Assembly (NCBI RefSeq): GCF_963678635.1
Contig: NC_087063.1
Location: 45,490,101-45,554,100 of the forward strand
From: Symsagittifera roscoffensis
Taxonomy: Eukaryota; Xenacoelomorpha; Acoela; Convolutidae
DNA: 64,000 bases
Reading direction: 5' to 3'
Shown: positions 12,215 through 25,109 of the stretch, in pieces
Numbering within the stretch: position 1 is the first letter of the stretch
How the letters are laid out: each line of letters starts with the position of its first letter
The notes under the pieces: model-generated
Databases searched by the model: none
Told to the model about the DNA's origin: nothing
Seen by the model: the letters and a program-made list of their open reading frames with translations, nothing else
Translations under genes and position numbers: made by a program

Positions 12215-14400
12215 GTAATTGGCTTAGATTGAAATTGAATTGGCTTAGATTGAAACTGAGTAAGCATCAACGTTACGACCGATTAAAACTGAGAAAAATA
12301 ACTTGGGTGTATAAAAATTTTATCGAGTTATTTTTGTAAGAGTCGACATTTTGGTTTTTTTCATGCGAAAAAGGAGTTTTTTTGGTTTTTGGAAACGGGA
12401 TGCTTTTTTGAAACTTTAGAGGAATTCTGTCAAGTTCTGCCATTGTTCTGCCAACAAGGATACAGAATATCCTGGTATACTTGAAGTTTCTATTTTTTTT
12501 AAACCTGCCCTAGGTTTTTCTCTGAGCCTTTACCGAATACAGAGTTCCTTGATTTTGCTAAATGTTCTATCATACACTTGACGATGATTTCTGTAAAATT
12601 TTTATACCTTGTTTTTTCCAAACTTTTCATATAACAAAGACGTGCGCTTTTTATGAGAATAACGACTCTAAATAAACTTTCATCCTTTCATCGTTGAAAC
12701 AAAAAATGCAGTCAAGTTTTTGAGTCTTACGAGGATTCTTGAGAGATTTTATGCACGTTAAGTTGGATTTTTTTTCTGGTTCAAAATTTAGAAAAAAAAG
12801 TAAAATGAGGACCACGCTCGAGAAAGTTTTGTCATTATATCTCTGAACTTTTAAAATCAGCGCATGCATTTTGTTGAAGAACTTTTTTTCACATATCGCG
12901 AACATTGATTGTCTTCAATTTTTTTCAAATTGTTTTTCAATTCTTCTTTTGATCGCAATTGAAGTTTCGCAGCTCAAATCAGTCATGTAAAAAGAGCTGG
13001 ATGATAAAAACAATCAAGTTTAAGCAGCTATCATAAATTTACCGCACTTAATTTTGCGGAGTTAAGGAAGGGCTAAATGATTTTTTTTGAATTTTTTTTA
13101 AATACCAAAACTGACTTCAATTGCTTTATTCGTAGTCCTCAGCATATTTGCTAATTATCAAAGTATAATCAACACAATCGATTTTGCGACGTCTTCTTAG
13201 GAAAACATCAACAAATTTGTAACTCTAAAACTGATAGCAGTAGATGATCGAAGATTGTTAAATAAGTGCTGCCCCTAACGTTGTACACTATCAAGACACA
13301 ATCTGAGCGCTGAAAGATTCATGTTGTTCTAAACAGTGTTGATAATCACAAAATTCACTCTCTAAGGCAAACTCAACGTAACAAAACATTGCGAAGTGTT
13401 TTCCTTCAGCTGGATATACCATTTTATAAGTGCATGCCGTGGTAATATTTTATAAGTGCAAGCTCGCAACTAAATTCACAATTGAGTGCTTCAAAATTAA
13501 CCAACCTATGAACTTCTTTGCATTTCTTATGCGAAACTTCTTTGCATTTCTTATGCGAAAAGGGAAGTTAAATGTTTTTTTTTTGGAAATGTGATACTTT
13601 TATTAAAAAAATTAAAGGAAACCTGCAAAATTTTCATAGTCAGAATTAAGCGAAGATTAAGCCAGGTTTGCAACAAATTTGCAATAAATTTCCGCCAAAC
13701 AAGGTTTTTTATCAATTTAGGCCTGTTCAAATTAAAAGCAACCAGGTTGTTTGAAGAAATTTACGTTTTTTTTGTATTTTTTTAAATTCTTTAGTATGTG
13801 ATTTGAAATTGCAGTATTCGTAAAATAAAATTGACTTCTTCTAAAACATGGTAACTTACAGTAGATTAACTTTTAAAAGTATGAAACATTGTAGTATCTA
13901 GCTTCAAGAACTATTTGACGTATTCTGTTATTTGTTTTCAGAACAAGTAAATTTTCGAGTTTTTCGTAAGAAAAAGCAATTTTGAAGCCCACTTATCTTT
14001 TCAATCTAATAAAATCATTGCATTTTTTGAATTCTAACTCAAGGTGAAAGTGAATATTTGAGCTAAAAGCATAAATGTTCAGAAGTGTAACCTTGTATGC
14101 AATTGACAGGGAGTTTTAGAGGAAATAAAGTTCTTCTTGCTGTTGCCAATTTCTGGACAACAATGTTAACTATTAAGTCTCTTGCTAGTATATTGTTTCT
14201 ACGACACATAAACAGTGAGCCTTAGTTTTTTCTGTGATTTTAAGTTGCGCTATTTCTATCTTTGTTTTACTTTCATTCTAGGACTAGCAATAATGACAAC
14301 CTCTATTTTGTTTTCGTTTGATTGTAAGTTTTTCACATTTGAAGAAAAGAACAAATTTGAGTTAACTTCTGTTTTTTTTTCTCACAAATTGATACTCAAA
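12215..14400. other. AT-rich non-coding interior, left part of the 11-kb element
   Basis: No gene was seen. It holds a GGATACAGAATATCC hairpin (12,458-12,472), which recurs in the 3' region of the LINE at 30.7 kb. It also holds the direct repeat at 13.1-13.5 kb and short frames of 64-84 codons with no domain. Confidence 0.5.
13105..13505 (+). repeat. Direct repeat copy 2, inside the element
   Basis: Partner of 11,490-11,830, about 1.6 kb away in the same orientation. This copy is longer by an insert around 13,255-13,305. It is followed at about 13,507-13,560 by a 26-bp tandem doublet (ACTTCTTTGCATTTCTTATG). Confidence 0.7.
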
Positions 14401-14429
14401 AGTGAGCAATAAATTATATATAAACTTCT

Positions 14430-17400
14430 TTTTGTATCCTCCTTTTGCTGTTGTGTCTTATAGTTTTTCCAAGTCATTAACATAAAAATTGAATAGAAGC
14501 CGATCCTTACCGTGTCCTGGGGGTACTCTTTACTTGAACTCAATTTATCGGTTCAAATTGATTTTCTGTGTTCTACAAAAAAACTTATGAGTATGCTCAG
14601 TGTTTTTGATTCCAAGCCCATCTTTTTTCAAAAGCACTTTAGGTGAAATTGAACCAACTGTATCAGAAACATCAAGAAAAGCATGCTCGCTTTGCGCAAC
14701 GTTTTTCTTTGATAATTTTGTGGCGGTACATTTAATAAAACTTCGGCTAGAGAGGAGCGCTGATAAAACCCGAATTGATTTAAAAAAAACAATTTCACTA
14801 AAAAAAACTATCAGTCTTTTTCAGTAAACATTCGGAAGTGCTTGAGAGTTGGACATAAAGATATTGATTGATACTTTTCAGAACTGGTGTTGTTTGAGCA
14901 GTTTCATCTTGTACTGTTTGTGGCAAAGACAAAATCTTTTCAATGCATGGTCCCTTGCGGTATTTTGACGGCCCCGATGAATTACTACAAATAATATTTT
15001 TATTCCTCTTCAATTTTGTTTGGTGTCAGAAGCAGAAGTCAATTTTTGTTATTGATGCTAACCAAGCACCGTAGCGAAATTAATTAGCATTTTTTAGCCA
15101 CTGCAATTTCTCAAAAAATATATCGATTTTTTTAATTGCCGAGACAATTTCCATAAAGACCTACAGTTGTTGTGTGATTAAGTTTAGTTTTTGATGTTCT
15201 GATAGGTCTCATCTATCATGATAGATTCGATGTAAAACGCAAAAACACTGACAAAATTTTCTAAATGTGACAAGTAATAATTGGAAACAGTTTGTTTGCT
15301 ACTTTTAGTCTGCAGAGATTTCTGACACACTCAAAGCATTTTAAGGTTTTGTTGTGAACTGCTTACTTTACTGACAACCGTAAGATAGTTGTTTGCTTTA
15401 GGTGAAAGAAAGTCACACGCACAGCTTTTGATAAAAAAAACTTTTTGAGACGGTTATTCGACAAATAGACTTGACTCAAATATTTTTTAACTATTTTGAT
15501 TGTAATGTTTGTTGAACTTCACACAAAGTCTCTCAATTTCACTTTCCATGTCGGTTCCTTAAATGGCATTTAGTTTTTCAAACCACTGCCTCTGGATTTT
15601 CTCTGAAACAAGTGATAACAAAATTAATTTATTATTAAGCTTCAGGGCAAGGTTTAGTTAACTTCAAGTTTTATTTTCATAAATTGAAACTCAAAGGTGA
15701 GCAAAAGACTATATCAACTTCTTATTGTATCCTTTCGCAGTTGTTGTCTAATAGCTTTTCCAATTCTTAAATATTGAATAGATGCTGATCTCTACCGTGT
15801 CTTGGGGGTGCTCTTTGTTTGAAATAAAGTTACAGGCAAAACATCCTTCTGAATGAAATTTCTATGTATTACAAAAAAATTCAGTGTGTGCTCATTGTTT
15901 TTGATTCCAAGTCCATCTTTTTCTCTAAAGCACTTTTGGTGAAATTGAACCAACTGTATCAGAAACATCAAGAAAAGCATGTTCGAGTTGCGCAACGTTT
16001 TTCTTTGATAATTTTGTGGCGGTACATTTGATAAGGAGTCGGCTAGAGAGGAGCGCTGACAAAACCCGAATTGATTTTTAGAAAAAGAAACATTTTCACT
16101 AAAAAAAATTATCAGTGTTTTTCAATAAACATTCTGAAGTGCTTGAGAGTTGGGCATGAAGATATTGATTGATAGTTTCCAGCTTTGGCGTGATTACCCT
16201 CTTCAAGAACTGGTGCTGTTTGAGCAGTTTCATCTTATACGGCAACTGTTTGTGGCAAAGACAAGTTTTTTCAATTTATGGTCCCTTGCGGTATTTTGAC
16301 GGCCCCGTTGAACTACTACAAATAATAATTTTTTATTTCTTTTCGATTTTGTTTGGTGTCAGAAGCAGAAATCAATTTTTGTTATTGATGCTAACCAAGC
16401 ACCGTAGCGAAATTAATTAGCATTTTTTAGCCACTGCAATTTCTCAAAAAATATATCGATTTTTTTAATTGCCGAGACAATTTCCATAAAGACCTACAGT
16501 TGTTGTGTGATTAAGTTTAGTTTTTGATGTTCTGATAGGTCTCATCTATCATGATAGATTCGATGTAAAACGCAAAAAACACTGACAAAATTTTCTAAAT
16601 GTGACAAGTAATAATTGGAAACAGTTTGTTTGCTACTTTTAGTCTGCAGAGATTTCTGACACACTCAAAGCATTTTAAGGTTTTGTTGTGAACTGCTTAC
16701 TTTACTGACAACCGAAAGATAGTTGTTTGCTTTAGGTGAAAGAAATTCACACGCACAGCTTTTGATAAAAAAAACTTTTTGAGACGGTTATTCGACAAAT
16801 AGACTTGACTCAAATAATTTTTAATTATTTTGATTGTAATGTTTGTTGAACTTCACACAAAGTCTCTCAATTTCACTTTCCAAGTCGGTTTCTTAAATGG
16901 CATTTAGTTTTTCAAACCACTGCCTCTGGATTTGCTCTGAAACAAGTGATAACAAAATTAATTTATTATTAAAATTCAGGGCAAGGTTTAGTTAACTTCA
17001 AGTTTTATTTTCATAAATTGAAACTCAAAGGTGAGCAAAAGACTATAACAACTTCTTATTGTATCCTTCCGCAGTTGTTGTCTAATAGCTTTTCCAAGTC
17101 TTAAATATTGAATAGATGCTGATTTCTACCGTGTCTTGTGGGTGCTCTTTGTTTGAAACAAATTTACAGGCAAAACATCCTTTTGAATGAAATTTCTATG
17201 TATTACAAAAAAATTCAGTGTATGTTCATTGTTTTTGATTCCAAGCCCATCTTTTTCTCAAAAGCACTCTTGGTGAAATTGAACCAACTGTATCAGGAAC
17301 ATCAAGAAAAGCATGTTCGAGTTGCGCAACGTTTTTCTTTGATATTTTTGTGGCGGTAAGGCTTCGGCTGAGAGGAGCGCTGACAAAACCCGAATTGATT

Positions 17401-20400
17401 TTTAGTAAAAATATATATTTTCCTTTAAAAAACTATCAGTCTTTTTCAGCAAACATTCTAAAGTGCTTGAGAGTTGGACATAAAGATATTGATCGATAGT
17501 TTTCAGCTTTGGCGTGATTACAGTCTTCAAGAACTGGTGTTATTTGAGCAGCTTCATCTTATACGGCAACTGTTTGTGGCAAAGACAAATCTTTTCAATT
17601 TATGGCCTTTGCGGTAATTTGACGGCCCCGATGAACTACTACAAATAACAATTTTTATTCCTCTTCAATTTTGTTTGGTGTCATGAAGCAGAAGTCAATT
17701 TTCATTATTGCTTCTAACCAAGCACCGTAGCGAAATGAATTAGCGTTTTTTAGCCACTGCAATTTCCCAAAATATATAACGATTTTTTTAACTGTCGAGA
17801 CAGTTTTCATAAAGAGCCACAGTTGTCGTGTGATTAAGTTTAGTTTTTGATGTTCTGATAGGTCTCATCTATCATGATAGATTCGATGTAAAACGCAAAA
17901 AGACTGACAAAATTTTCTAATATGTGACAAGGTAAAAATTGGAAACAGTTTTTTTGCTACTTTTAGTCTGCAGAGATGTCTGATACACTCAAATCATTTT
18001 AAAGTTTTGTTGTGAAATGCTTACTTTACAGACAACCGTTAGACAGTTGTTTGCATTCGGTGAAAGAAAGTCACAAGCACAGCTTTTGATTAAAAAAAAA
18101 ACTTTTTGAGACGGTTATTCGACAAATAGACTTGACTCAAATAATTTTTAATTATTTTGATTGTAATGTTTGTTGAACTTCACACAAAGTCTCTCAATTT
18201 CACTTTCCATGTCGGTTTCTTAAATGGCATTTAGTTTTTCAAACCACTGCCTCTGGTTTTTCTCTGAAACAAGTGATAACAAGATTAATTTATTATTTAA
18301 TTTCAGGGCAAGGTTTAGTTAACTTCGAGTTTTACTTTCATAACTTGAAACTCAAAGGTGAGCAAAAGACTAAACAACTTCTTATTGTATCCATTCGCAG
18401 TTGTTGTCTTATAGCTTTTCCAAGTCACTAACATAAATATTGAATAGATGCTGATCTTTACCGTGTCTTGGGGGTGCTCTTTGTTTGAAATCAATTTACA
18501 GGCAAAACATCCTTTTGAGTGAATTTTGTATGTATTACAAAAAACTTCAGATTTTGCTCATTGTTTTTGACTCCAAGCCCATCTTTTTCTCAAAACTGTT
18601 TTAGGTGAAATTGAACCAAGAGTTTCAAAAACATCAAAGAGGGCAAAATCGACTTTCGCAAGGTTTTTTTATAGATAATTTTTTCACGGTATATTTGAAA
18701 AAAAAACCTCGGTTAGAGAAGAGCGCTGACACAACCGGAACTGATTTATAGTTAAAAAAAAACAATTTTCACTACAAAAAACTATCAGTCTTTTTCAGTA
18801 TACGTTCTGAAGTACTTGAGAGTTGGACATAAAGATATTGATCGATAGTTTTCGGCTTTGGCGTGATTACCCTCTTCAAGAACTGGTGTTATTTGAGGAG
18901 TTTCATCTTATACGGCAACTGTTTGTGGCAAAGACAAATTTTTCCAAATTATGGTCCTGTGCGGTATTTTGACCGCCACAACGATTTAATACAATTATTA
19001 CTGTTTTCATTTCAACTCACTTTTGTTTGGTGTGATGAAGCAGAAATCAATTTTTGTGAAAGATTATTATCAGGCCCCGTACCGAAGTATATTGGCATTT
19101 TTTAGCCACCGCAAAATCCCCAAAAAACAAGAATTTCGTTTTTTTTTTAAATGTCTAGACAATTTCCATAAAAATCATCAGTTGTCGTGTGATTCAGTTT
19201 GGTTTTTGATGTTCTGATAGGTCTCATCTAACATTATAGTTTTGGTGTGAAATGCAAAAACACTGACATGTTTTGTCTCTGAATAAGTAGGATATATCGT
19301 AAATTAGTTTTTACTTCAACAAAAAACGTTTTTGCTTCAGCTGTTTTATCATTTTCGGGTTTTTTCACCCAATTCTTTCATCAGGTAACAATTTCACTAT
19401 TCATCATTATTATTTCACTGCCCCTTCTCAATTTTGCAATAAGGAACTCAAGAAAACAAAACTGATACAATGAAATACTTTCAGGGTAAAGTTTACTTAA
19501 CTTCGAGTTTTCTTTTCACAAATTGAAACTCAAACATGAGCAAAAGACTATATCAACTTCTTATTGTATCCTCTCGCAGCTGTTGTCTAATAGCTTTTCC
19601 AAGTCATAAAAATTGAATAGATGCTGATCTCTACCGTGTCTTGGAGTAATCTTTGATTGAAATCAATTTACAGGCAAAACATCGTTTCGAATGAATTTTC
19701 TATGTATTACAAAAAACTTCCGAGCATGCTCATTGTTTTTGATTCCAAGCCCATCATTTTCTCAAAATTTTTTATAGGTGAAACTGAACCATGAGTTTCA
19801 AAAACATCAAAGAGGGCATAAGCGATTCGCGCAAATATTTTTCTCTGATAATTTTTGTGGCGGTATGTTTGAAAAAAACCTCGGTTAGAGAGGACAGCTG
19901 ACAAAACCCGAATCGACTTTTAGAAAAAAAACTTTTCGCTAAAAAAAAACTATCCGTTTTTTTCAGTAAACGTTCTGAAGTGTTTGAGAATTGGACAAAG
20001 ATATCGGTCAATAATTTTAAGCTTTGGCGTGATTACCCTATTCAAGAACTAGATGTATTTGAGCAGTTTTCATCTTATACGGGAACTGTTTGTGGCAAAG
20101 ACAGTTTTACGGTTTATGACCCCTGACGGTAATTTAGCGTTCCCGATGATTCACTAGAATAAAGTTTTTATTAAATTTCGTTTCAACTTTAGTTGGAGTA
20201 ATGAAACAGAAGTCAATTTTTGTTATTGTTGTTTACCAAGCGCCGTACCGAAGTGAATTGAATATTTTTTGGCCACTGCAGTTTCCTATAAAAAATATAG
20301 ATTTTTTAAAAAATTGTCGAGACAATTTCCATATATATCAACAGTTGCCGTGTGATTAAGTTTGGTTTTTGATGTTCTGATATCATGGTAGGCGTCATCT

Positions 20401-22320
20401 ATCATGATACTTTTGATGTGAAATGAAACAAACACTGACATGTTTTTCTTTGAATGATTAATATATATATATATATATATCGTAAATCAGGTTTTTCCTC
20501 CACAAATTTTTTTTGCGTCAGCTGTTTTATCAATTCTCCAGTTTTTTAATGCAATTTTTACATTAAGTAATAATTTTTATGGTGCAGAAAGTTTCTGTAA
20601 AAAGTTTAAATAGTTACACATTTCTTTAAAGGGTTACTCTTCACAGGTATATTTTCATAGCATTGCATTAGGCTGTTTAAAAAAAATTTTCGACTTGTTT
20701 AATCTTCAATTATAATCTCGCAGATCTAATAGTGGATTAAAATTACGTTTTTTCATTAGGACTGAGTGTTAATTTTTAGCATTTTTGTCAAACATTGGTT
20801 TATTCATTACCTTCTTCTGGATTTTGCTTGAAGGAATCCACTAATACAAAAGTGAAACAATGAAATGCTTTCATCACATACTCGTACTACCACCTCTCAC
20901 ATGTCTAAATCACTATTCGTATGAAGGACACAGGCAAAGCTTTCGATAGAAAATTTTTGAGTGTCGGTTGACCCAAAATTTTTTTGTTTATTTTGGTTGT
21001 CATTAATGTTGAACTTTACACGAAATCTCTCACTTTCACTTTTGCAGTAGTTGTCTAATAAATTTTCCAAGTCATTAAAATAAAAAATGAATAGCAGCCG
21101 AACCTTACCGTGTGTTGGGGTAATCGCTGCTTGAAATAAAATTATCGGTGCATCCGTTCAAATGGACTTTCTACATTCTACAAAAAACTTTAGAGTATGC
21201 TCATTGTTTTTGATTCCGATGCCAGCTTTTTCTCAAAAGCATTTTAGGTAAAATTGAAACAACTGTTTCAGAAACATCAAGGGAAAGCATGTTCGATTTG
21301 CGCAAGGTTTTTGTTAATTTTCTGGAGGTTTATTTAATAAGGCTTTGGTTAGAGAGGAGCGCTGACAAAACCCGAAATGATTTTTAGAAAAAAAAAAACA
21401 TTTTCACTAAAAAAACTATCAGTTTTTTCAGTAAACGTTCTGAAGCGTTTGAGAGTTGGACATATAGATATTGGTCAATAGTTTTCAGCTTTGGCGTGGT
21501 TTCTTTTTTCAGGAACTTGTCTTAATTGAGCAGCTTTTTTCCTATACACCAATTGTTTGTGGCAAAGACAAATCTTTTCAATTTATGGTCCCTGGCGGTA
21601 TTTTGGCGGCCCCGACTATTTACTACAATTATTAATTTTTCAATCTGTTTCATTTTGATGTGAAGAAGCAGAAACCAATTTTTGTTCTTGTTCCCTACCA
21701 AGCACCGTATCGAAGTGGATCGGCATTTTTCAGTCACTGCAATTTCCTGAAACAGAAAAACAATTTTTTTTAAATCGTCGAGACAATTTCCAAGAAAATC
21801 AACAGTTGTCGGCTGATTAAGTTTTTTTTCGATGTTCTGATAGGTCTCATCTATCATGATAGTTTTGATGTGAAATGCAAAAACACTGACATGTTTTGTC
21901 TCTGAGTGATTAAGTTATATCGTAAGTTGTGTTTTACTTTCACAAAAAAATAAACTCTTTGCTGTTTTATCAATTCTCCGTTATGTTACGCAATTATTTC
22001 ATTGGGCGACGATTTTGATGGTGCTGGAAGTTTTTGTAATTAGTTTAGCATATAGTTACACAATTTTTTAAAACTAAAAGTTCTCAGGTGCTTTTTTTTA
22101 TATTGTTGCGTAATACAGATTGAAACTTGAGTTTTTTATTAGGGCTCGAACTAGCTTTTAGCGTTCTCTTTGTCGCACATTTGTTTTTTCACTGCCCTGT
22201 TTTTAATTTTGCTCAAATGAACCCAATAGTACAAAAGTGATACAATGAATTGCATCCATCTCATACTCATACTACTAGCTATCAGATGTCATAATCACTA
22301 ATCATATGATCTTCTAAAAA
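14430..22320 (+). repeat. Tandem array of about six 1.2-1.5 kb units
   Basis: A landmark (TTGTATCC..GTTGTGTCTTATAG..CCAAGTCATTAA) recurs near 14,432, 15,726, 17,058, 18,388, 19,566 and 21,047, giving steps of about 1,294, 1,332, 1,330, 1,178 and 1,481 bp. Units 1-4 are very alike; the last two are more divergent. Each unit carries GGAGCGCTGA(C/T)AAAACCCGAA and a 16-bp palindrome, ATCTATCATGATAGAT, or its remnant. Minus-strand frames of 65-111 codons overlap the units, but most units break them. The array reads as satellite rather than genes. A (TA)n run lies at about 20,461-20,480. Confidence 0.85.
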
Positions 22321-22663
22321 TTTTTCTAATATGTGAGTCTTACTCATTGTAAACTGTTTTTTTGCTACAATTTGGTTGCTTTATTTTTTAAATATGAAAA
22401 AAAGTATTATATTTTGAAGCATTGTAACTATATCAGTTTTTTTTGTTTTTGTTCCAAGTTGGCACAGATTTTTATAAAACAACTTTCCAGAAAAATGAGT
22501 GTTTTCATGCAGTTTGAGGACAAGTTTTTTTTTATGACAGTGTTCGCAAAATTGATGATTTGATAATTTTAAACTGAATACGGCTGTCAAGTGAATTCAT
22601 TCGAATTTTCCAAAAGTGCTTGTTTTTTTTACTCAAAGATCTAATGAGTTATATCCTTTTGGT

Positions 22664-22941
22664 TATACTCATTGAGTAATTTCAGAAAAGGTACACAGTC
22701 TGCACGTCACTCTATCTTTTTTTTTGGCCGGATAGATTCGTGCAACTTCTTAGTCTAATACCGGTCTTAATCTTACTCTTATATCTCTTAGTCTCAATAG
22801 ATCTAGTGTACACCGGTTTATGCGAGTTAGTTCCAGAATGAGAACAACTGTATTCTAAGCTTAGTTCAAAATGTTCTGGTGTTGAAATTACAAGTAGTTT
22901 CAATACTTACAAATAAGTGGGGGTTGTTAGTTTGATGGAGT
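22664..22941 (-). repeat. Right terminal inverted repeat
   Basis: Reverse complement of the left arm with scattered substitutions and a few indels, for example an extra poly-T run near 22,720. It ends GTTTGATGGAGT, the complement of ACTCCATCAAAC. The next bases (ATGACATATTTTAG) already belong to the neighbouring satellite. Confidence 0.8.
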
Positions 22942-22944
22942 ATG

Positions 22945-24870
22945 ATAAATGACATATTTTAGAAACATAAAGAACAAAAACAAAAACTTAGTACTCCCAT
23001 GAATTGTCAGCATACCCACAACTCATTAACAACCCAAAAAACTGTCGCTGTGTATTTCAATGATGTCAAAACTGAAGAAACATTCAGTAGCCAAGACCAG
23101 AAGCTAGTGGAAACTACCAATTTCTGACGACAAGTTTCTTCAGACAAAAAATCACCACAGCGCAAATCCGCTTCTGCAACGATCGCTAACCAAGTAGAGT
23201 TGATAATTGGAACAACAATGAACTCATCAAAACTTCTTAACTAGCCACACACTGTCCTGGAAAATGAAAAAATTTGTACCACAAAAAATCGCATCAAGGA
23301 TGAACACAAAAAATGACATATTTTAGAAACATAAAGAACAAAAACAAAAACTTAGTACTCCCATGAATCTTCAGTATACCCACAACTCATTAACAACCCA
23401 GAAAAGCGTCACTGTGTATTTCAAAGATGTCAAAACTGAAGAAACATTCAGTAGCCAAGACCAGAAGCTAATGGTAACTACCAGTTTGTGATAACTTTAT
23501 TGAGACAAAAACACTCCAGCTCAAATTCGCTAGTGCAATGACCACTACCTCAGTAGAACCGAATAAATGAATAAAAATGAGCACATCGAAATGATAATAT
23601 CAGCCAGACGCTGTGATAAAAATGGAAAAACTTTTAACGAGAAAAACCGCATCACTGATAGACACATAAAAAGACATGATTCCACAGAAAAAACTGAAAA
23701 CAATTATTAAGAACTCCCAGGTAACATCAACAAGTAAACAAAGGCATTATCAACCCCAAAAAGGCAGCTCTGTCTTTCAAATTTATGAAAACAAGGAATG
23801 TCTGGTAGCCAAGACCAAAAAGAAAGAAAAACTGCCAGTACATTGACGACAACTTTTTTCGGACCAAAAATCACGACAGCGCAAATTCGCTTCTGCAACG
23901 ATCGCTTACTCAATAGAACTCATGAATGGAACAACAATGAACACATCAACATGACTTAACTAGCCACACAACATCCTGAAAAATGAAAAAAAATTGTACC
24001 ACAAAAGATCGCATCAAGGATAAACACAAAAATTGACATATTTCAGAAACATCAAGACCAAAATCAGTAACTTAGTACTCCCATGAAATGAAGCGAACCC
24101 ACAACGAATTAACAATCCAAAAAGATGTCGCTGTGTATTTCAAAGATGTCAAAACTGAGGAAACATTCAGTAGCCAGGACCAGAAGCTAGTGGAAACTAC
24201 CAATTTGTGACGACAACTTTCTTCGGACAAAAAATCACCCAACGCAAATCCGCTTCTGCAACGATCGTGGAAACCCAACGCAAACCCAGTAGAATTGATA
24301 AATGGGACAACAATGAACACATCAAGATGACTTAACTAGCCACACAGTGTCCTGAAAAATGAAAAAATTTGTACCACAAAAGATCGCATCAAGAACGAAC
24401 ACAAAAAAGACATCTTTCAGAAACATAAAGACCAAACTCAAAAACTCAGTACTCCCATGAACCGTCAACATACCCACAACGCTTTAACACACTAACCCAA
24501 AAAAAATTGTCGCTGTATTTTTTAGTTGCCAAAACTGAAGAAATATTCAGTAGCCGAGACCAGAAGCTAGTGGAAACTACCAATTTGTGACAACTTTTTT
24601 CGGACAAAAAATCACCACAGCGCAAATCCGCTTCTGCAACGATCGCTAACCAAGTAGAATTAATGATTAGAGCAACAATGAACTCATCAAGACTTCTTAA
24701 CTAGCCACACACACCTGGAAAATGAAAAAATTTGTACCACAAAAATCGCATCAAGGATGAACACAAAAAAAGACATATTTCAGAAACATAAGTACCAAAA
24801 TCCAAAACCCAGAAGTCCCATGATTATTCAGCATACCCAAAACACATTACCACACCAAAAAAGCAGCGCT
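22945..24870 (+). repeat. Satellite array A, ~361-bp monomer, about 5.3 copies
   Basis: The string GACATATTTTAGAAACATAAAG, or a worn form of it, recurs near 22,951, 23,311, 23,672, 24,034, 24,408 and 24,771. Each monomer also holds ACATTCAGTAGCCAAGACC and CGCTTCTGCAACGATCGC. Copies 1, 2 and 5 are closest; copy 3 is the most diverged. It begins exactly at the right arm of the 11-kb element. No coding sense was seen. Confidence 0.85.
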
Positions 24871-24899
24871 GCGTATTATAAAGATGTCAAAACTGAAGA

Positions 24900-25045
24900 A
24901 GCAAAAGAAAAAATGAAAAACATATTTCAGAACAACAACAAAAGCAACAATGAAACAACAACAAAAACTACAGCACCAACGACAACAACTACAGCAACGC
25001 GACAACAACACAGCAGCAACAACATTCAAAACAAGGATCATCCGA
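24900..25045 (+). repeat. CAA/ACA-rich low-complexity tract
   Basis: Degenerate ACAACA and CAGCAA triplets replace the end of the last satellite A monomer. The Asn/Thr/Lys/Gln-rich frame over it follows from the base repeat. Confidence 0.7.
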
Positions 25046-25109
25046 ATGGTGATACTCCCAATTGAATTCATCAATTGTACTACGAGATACTTATGAAAAT
25101 ATATGTAGA

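Larger units (their letters stand above)
11940..22941. mobile_element. 11-kb element bounded by ~275-bp terminal inverted repeats
   Basis: The reverse complement of 22,664-22,941 aligns with 11,940-12,214 almost end to end, at roughly 85% identity by eye. Between the arms are about 2.2 kb of AT-rich DNA and then a tandem array of 1.2-1.5 kb units (14.4-22.3 kb). No transposase, integrase or polymerase motif was found on either strand. The design fits a non-autonomous DNA transposon or a foldback-like element that has gathered internal tandem repeats. A clear target-site duplication was not seen. The right arm runs straight into the 361-bp satellite, while the left flank is unrelated AT-rich sequence. 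Confidence 0.6.

Noticed and set aside
14798-21857. Minus-strand frames of 65-111 codons in the 1.3-kb tandem units, the longest at 21,522-21,857, as a gene family
   Set aside because: Equivalent positions in the other units carry stops and shifts (for example a TAA after the SKYRKGP segment in unit 2), so the frames are not kept. They follow the satellite.
24757-25065. 102-codon Asn/Thr/Gln-rich frame as a protein
   Set aside because: It is explained by the CAA/ACA tract and the end of a satellite monomer.
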